This document shows, in pieces, positions 5,725-7,211 of a DNA stretch of 7,211 nucleotides (positions within the stretch are counted from its first letter, which is position 1; every line of letters begins with the position of its first letter). The stretch is from Pseudomonadota bacterium (lineage in GTDB: Bacteria; Pseudomonadota; Alphaproteobacteria; Rhizobiales; Aestuariivirgaceae). Both the position numbers and the translations under genes were made by a program. Location: NCBI GenBank assembly GCA_016522385.1, contig JAEKFU010000608.1, positions 1 to 7,211 of the forward strand, in the 5' to 3' direction. Under the pieces are notes generated by a model that did not search any database, was not told the origin of the DNA, and was given only the letters and a program-made list of their open reading frames with translations.

Positions 5725-5733
5725 CTTCCCCCC
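5725..5733 (-). promoter_or_regulatory. Ribosome binding site that decides the start of the channel gene
   Basis: GGGGGGAAG on the minus strand ends 3 nt before the ATG at 5721. It lies within the coding part of any product starting at the TTG at 5754, so the ATG is preferred. Confidence 0.7.
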
Positions 5734-5862
5734 GTCCCAACAAGCCACTGACAAGAACCTGATTCTGTAAGAAATCGGTCTCCGCAGCTATCACGCCCCA
5801 ACCACGGGTTGAGGCGGCAAAGGAATCTACAACCTAACAGATGCCAGCCTGCGCCATTAATG

Positions 5863-5879
5863 GTTAACAATTTGTTAGC
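5863..5879. promoter_or_regulatory. Imperfect palindrome GTTAACAA-t-TTGTTAGC, near-match to a CtrA site
   Basis: Arms of 8 bp match at seven positions around one central base. Read on the minus strand it gives CTAA-N7-TTAACC, one base short of the CtrA consensus TTAA-N7-TTAAC, oriented towards the channel operon about 140 bp from its start. It may equally be a dimeric repressor operator. Confidence 0.4.
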
Positions 5880-6143
5880 ATTTCGCCGACACCAAAGCGG
5901 GGGGGCGAACGATAACTGGAAACAGCAGGTATCTTTGTGCGCGGCCCGCCGAGGAATCAGGGACTGAATGTCTCCGCGTTTTTTGCCGCTCATCGCCCGT
6001 AGAGTCCGCTGAGCGCCGAACCGAGACATTGATCCAGATGCTTTGAGCTGACACCAAACTCGGTCTTCCATCGAATTGTGTCTATTGCGGTTTTGGTCCA
6101 GACTGTGCGACAGATTTGGCGACTGCTTTTGGCTGAGGCTAAG

Positions 6144-7211
6144 ATGATCAGACGGAGTCTATCTGGCTTTCTGGCAATTGCACTGCTTATGTTTTGCAGT
6201 GTCGTGGAAGCCTCGTCACCGCGTCGCTTGGCGCTTGTCATTGGAATTGATCAGTATCAGTACATTCCAAATCTGAAGAAGGCCGTTGGCGATGCTGAGG
6301 CGATGGGGACGACTCTGTCACAACTCGGTTTCGAGGTCACGAAAATCATCAATGCTGACCGGCGGACATTGAGCTTCGCAATCGCTGATTTCAAGGCCAA
6401 TCTGTCGCGCGATGATATTGCGCTCGTCCATTTTTCCGGTCATGGAATCGCTGTCGATGGGCAGAACTATCTCCTGCCGGCCGACATCCCCAAGCCGCAG
6501 AGCGGGCGCAAAGATTTGGTGATCTACGAAGCGATTGCTCTGAACCGCCTGATCGATCAACTTGCCGCGAGCGGTGCAAGGACAAGGCTACTGGTTATCG
6601 ATGCTTGTCGCGACAATCCATTTGAGCAATCCGGCGTGCGTTCCATTGGTTCGACCCGGGGTCTTGCGCGCACCGATGCGCCTGCCGGCACATTCATCAT
6701 GTACTCAGCAGGTTTCCGGCAACGCGCGCTTGACCGGCTTGACGATAATGATGAAGTGGCCACTTCGGTTTACACACGCACGCTCATCAATGAGCTGAAA
6801 CAACCTGGAAAATCCATTTCCGACATCGCGCGCGACGTGCGCGGCAAGGTTGAACAACTAGCCTCGTCGGTCGGCCACGTGCAACGGCCAGCCTACTATG
6901 ACGAACTGAGTGCACAGCTCGTTTTGCTTCCAGCTGAAAAGCTCCAGGAAAACCCGACGTCAATTCAATCCGCACGATCAGATCCGGAGTTTGAATTGGC
7001 CTATTGGAATTCGGTCAAGGACACTGGCAATCCCAGCCTCCTGGAGGCCTATCTGAAACAGTATCCGGAAGGTGCCTTTGCCTCACTTGCCCGAACAATG
7101 TTAAGCGGCCGGCCAGTTGATGCTGAGGAACCAGACGCGGAACCGGGAACCGTAACAGATACAGCTAAGACATTGACGTCCAAAGAAATAACCCGATCCG
7201 TACAAGCCGAA
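6144..7211 (+). CDS. Secreted caspase-family (peptidase C14-like) protein, cut by right window edge
   Basis: The frame is open for 356 codons from the ATG at 6144 to the window end. Residues 1-23 form a Sec signal peptide (FLAIALLMFCSVVEA, cleavage probably after Ala23), so the protein should act in the periplasm or outside. The caspase fold follows: RLALVIGIDQYQYIPNLKKA (28-47), DAEAMGTTLSQLGFEVT, the catalytic-His motif HFSGHG (96-101, His100), NYLLPAD, and the catalytic-Cys motif VIDACRDNPF (151-160, Cys155). Both dyad residues are intact, so it should be an active cysteine peptidase, typically cutting after Arg or Lys in bacterial relatives. Residues 281-320 carry FELAYWNSVKDTGNPSLLEA and YPEGAFASLAR, a segment common after caspase domains in rhizobia. 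An acidic, Thr-rich linker then leads out of the window, so more domains may follow. GAGG lies 5 nt before the ATG. It is divergent from the channel operon; its target is unknown. Confidence 0.94.
   Translation, partial: MIRRSLSGFLAIALLMFCSVVEASSPRRLALVIGIDQYQYIPNLKKAVGDAEAMGTTLSQLGFEVTKIINADRRTLSFAIADFKANLSRDDIALVHFSGHGIAVDGQNYLLPADIPKPQSGRKDLVIYEAIALNRLIDQLAASGARTRLLVIDACRDNPFEQSGVRSIGSTRGLARTDAPAGTFIMYSAGFRQRALDRLDDNDEVATSVYTRTLINELKQPGKSISDIARDVRGKVEQLASSVGHVQRPAYYDELSAQLVLLPAEKLQENPTSIQSARSDPEFELAYWNSVKDTGNPSLLEAYLKQYPEGAFASLARTMLSGRPVDAEEPDAEPGTVTDTAKTLTSKEITRSVQAE

Larger units (their letters stand above)
5722..6143. promoter_or_regulatory. Divergent control region between the channel operon and the caspase gene
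   Basis: This 422-bp gap must contain the promoters of both divergent units. It holds an imperfect palindrome with a CtrA-like core at 5863-5879, and four GANTC sites, the target of the CcrM methylase of alphaproteobacteria (5761-5765, 5823-5827, 5954-5958, 6002-6006), against about 1.6 expected at random. A run of seven G lies near 5900. No clear sigma70 promoter is evident. Minus-strand open frames here (5559-6071, 5990-6241) are shadows with no ribosome site. Confidence 0.5.

Noticed and set aside
5719..5754. TTG start at 5754 for the channel gene
   Set aside because: It has no ribosome site of its own, and the GGGGGGAAG just before the ATG at 5721 points to the shorter form.
6144..6221. 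Lipoprotein signal in the caspase (Cys18)
   Set aside because: The residues before Cys18 (LMF) do not fit a lipobox, and a normal signal-peptidase I site follows at Ala23.
1..7211. CRISPR array, tRNA/rRNA genes, insertion sequences
   Set aside because: No regularly spaced repeats, no tRNA-like cloverleaf and no transposase reading frame were seen on either strand.

Overview
The window looks like alphaproteobacterial, probably rhizobial, DNA. This is inferred from moderately high GC, (G/A)GGAG-type ribosome sites, and the style of several small secreted proteins and of a caspase-like protein with a 'FELAYWNS...YP.G.FA.LAR' segment. The species cannot be named from the sequence. Two real genes run off the window ends: an M24/creatinase-type peptidase on the minus strand at the left edge, and a secreted caspase-family protein on the plus strand at the right edge.

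Layout. 1-315: N-terminal domain of an M24-family (Xaa-Pro peptidase-like) protein, minus strand, with a plausible promoter at 339-367. 368-1537: a long stretch with no convincing gene. It holds two GAGGCCC-type hairpins, a perfect TTAA-N7-TTAA (CtrA-like) site and a TTGACAGG direct repeat. 1538-1775: a 58-residue helical protein on the minus strand, ending in a strong 13-bp hairpin terminator. 2100-2429: a secreted protein of 109 residues with six cysteines. 2580-2865: the broken 3' part of a c-type cytochrome gene. 2866-3205: no gene, but an inverted repeat. 3206-3634: a 142-residue membrane-anchored, probably periplasmic protein of unknown function.

The most interesting part is 3829-7211. 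Three tightly packed minus-strand genes encode a MotA/TolQ/ExbB-type channel subunit (255 residues from the chosen start), a 201-residue single-pass protein with an Asp at the start of its helix (as in MotB/ExbD/TolR) and a DUF2135-like periplasmic beta-sandwich, and a 176-residue protein with two membrane helices. They overlap or nearly touch, so they are almost certainly an operon. Across a 422-bp gap lies the divergent caspase-like gene, with a signal peptide and an intact His/Cys dyad; it is still open at the right edge.

Inference: the three-gene unit resembles an ion-driven stator or energiser complex with an unusual periplasmic domain in place of the OmpA-like peptidoglycan anchor. The divergent secreted caspase may share its control region. 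No known named system is recognised with this exact composition. A functional link to the caspase rests only on adjacency.
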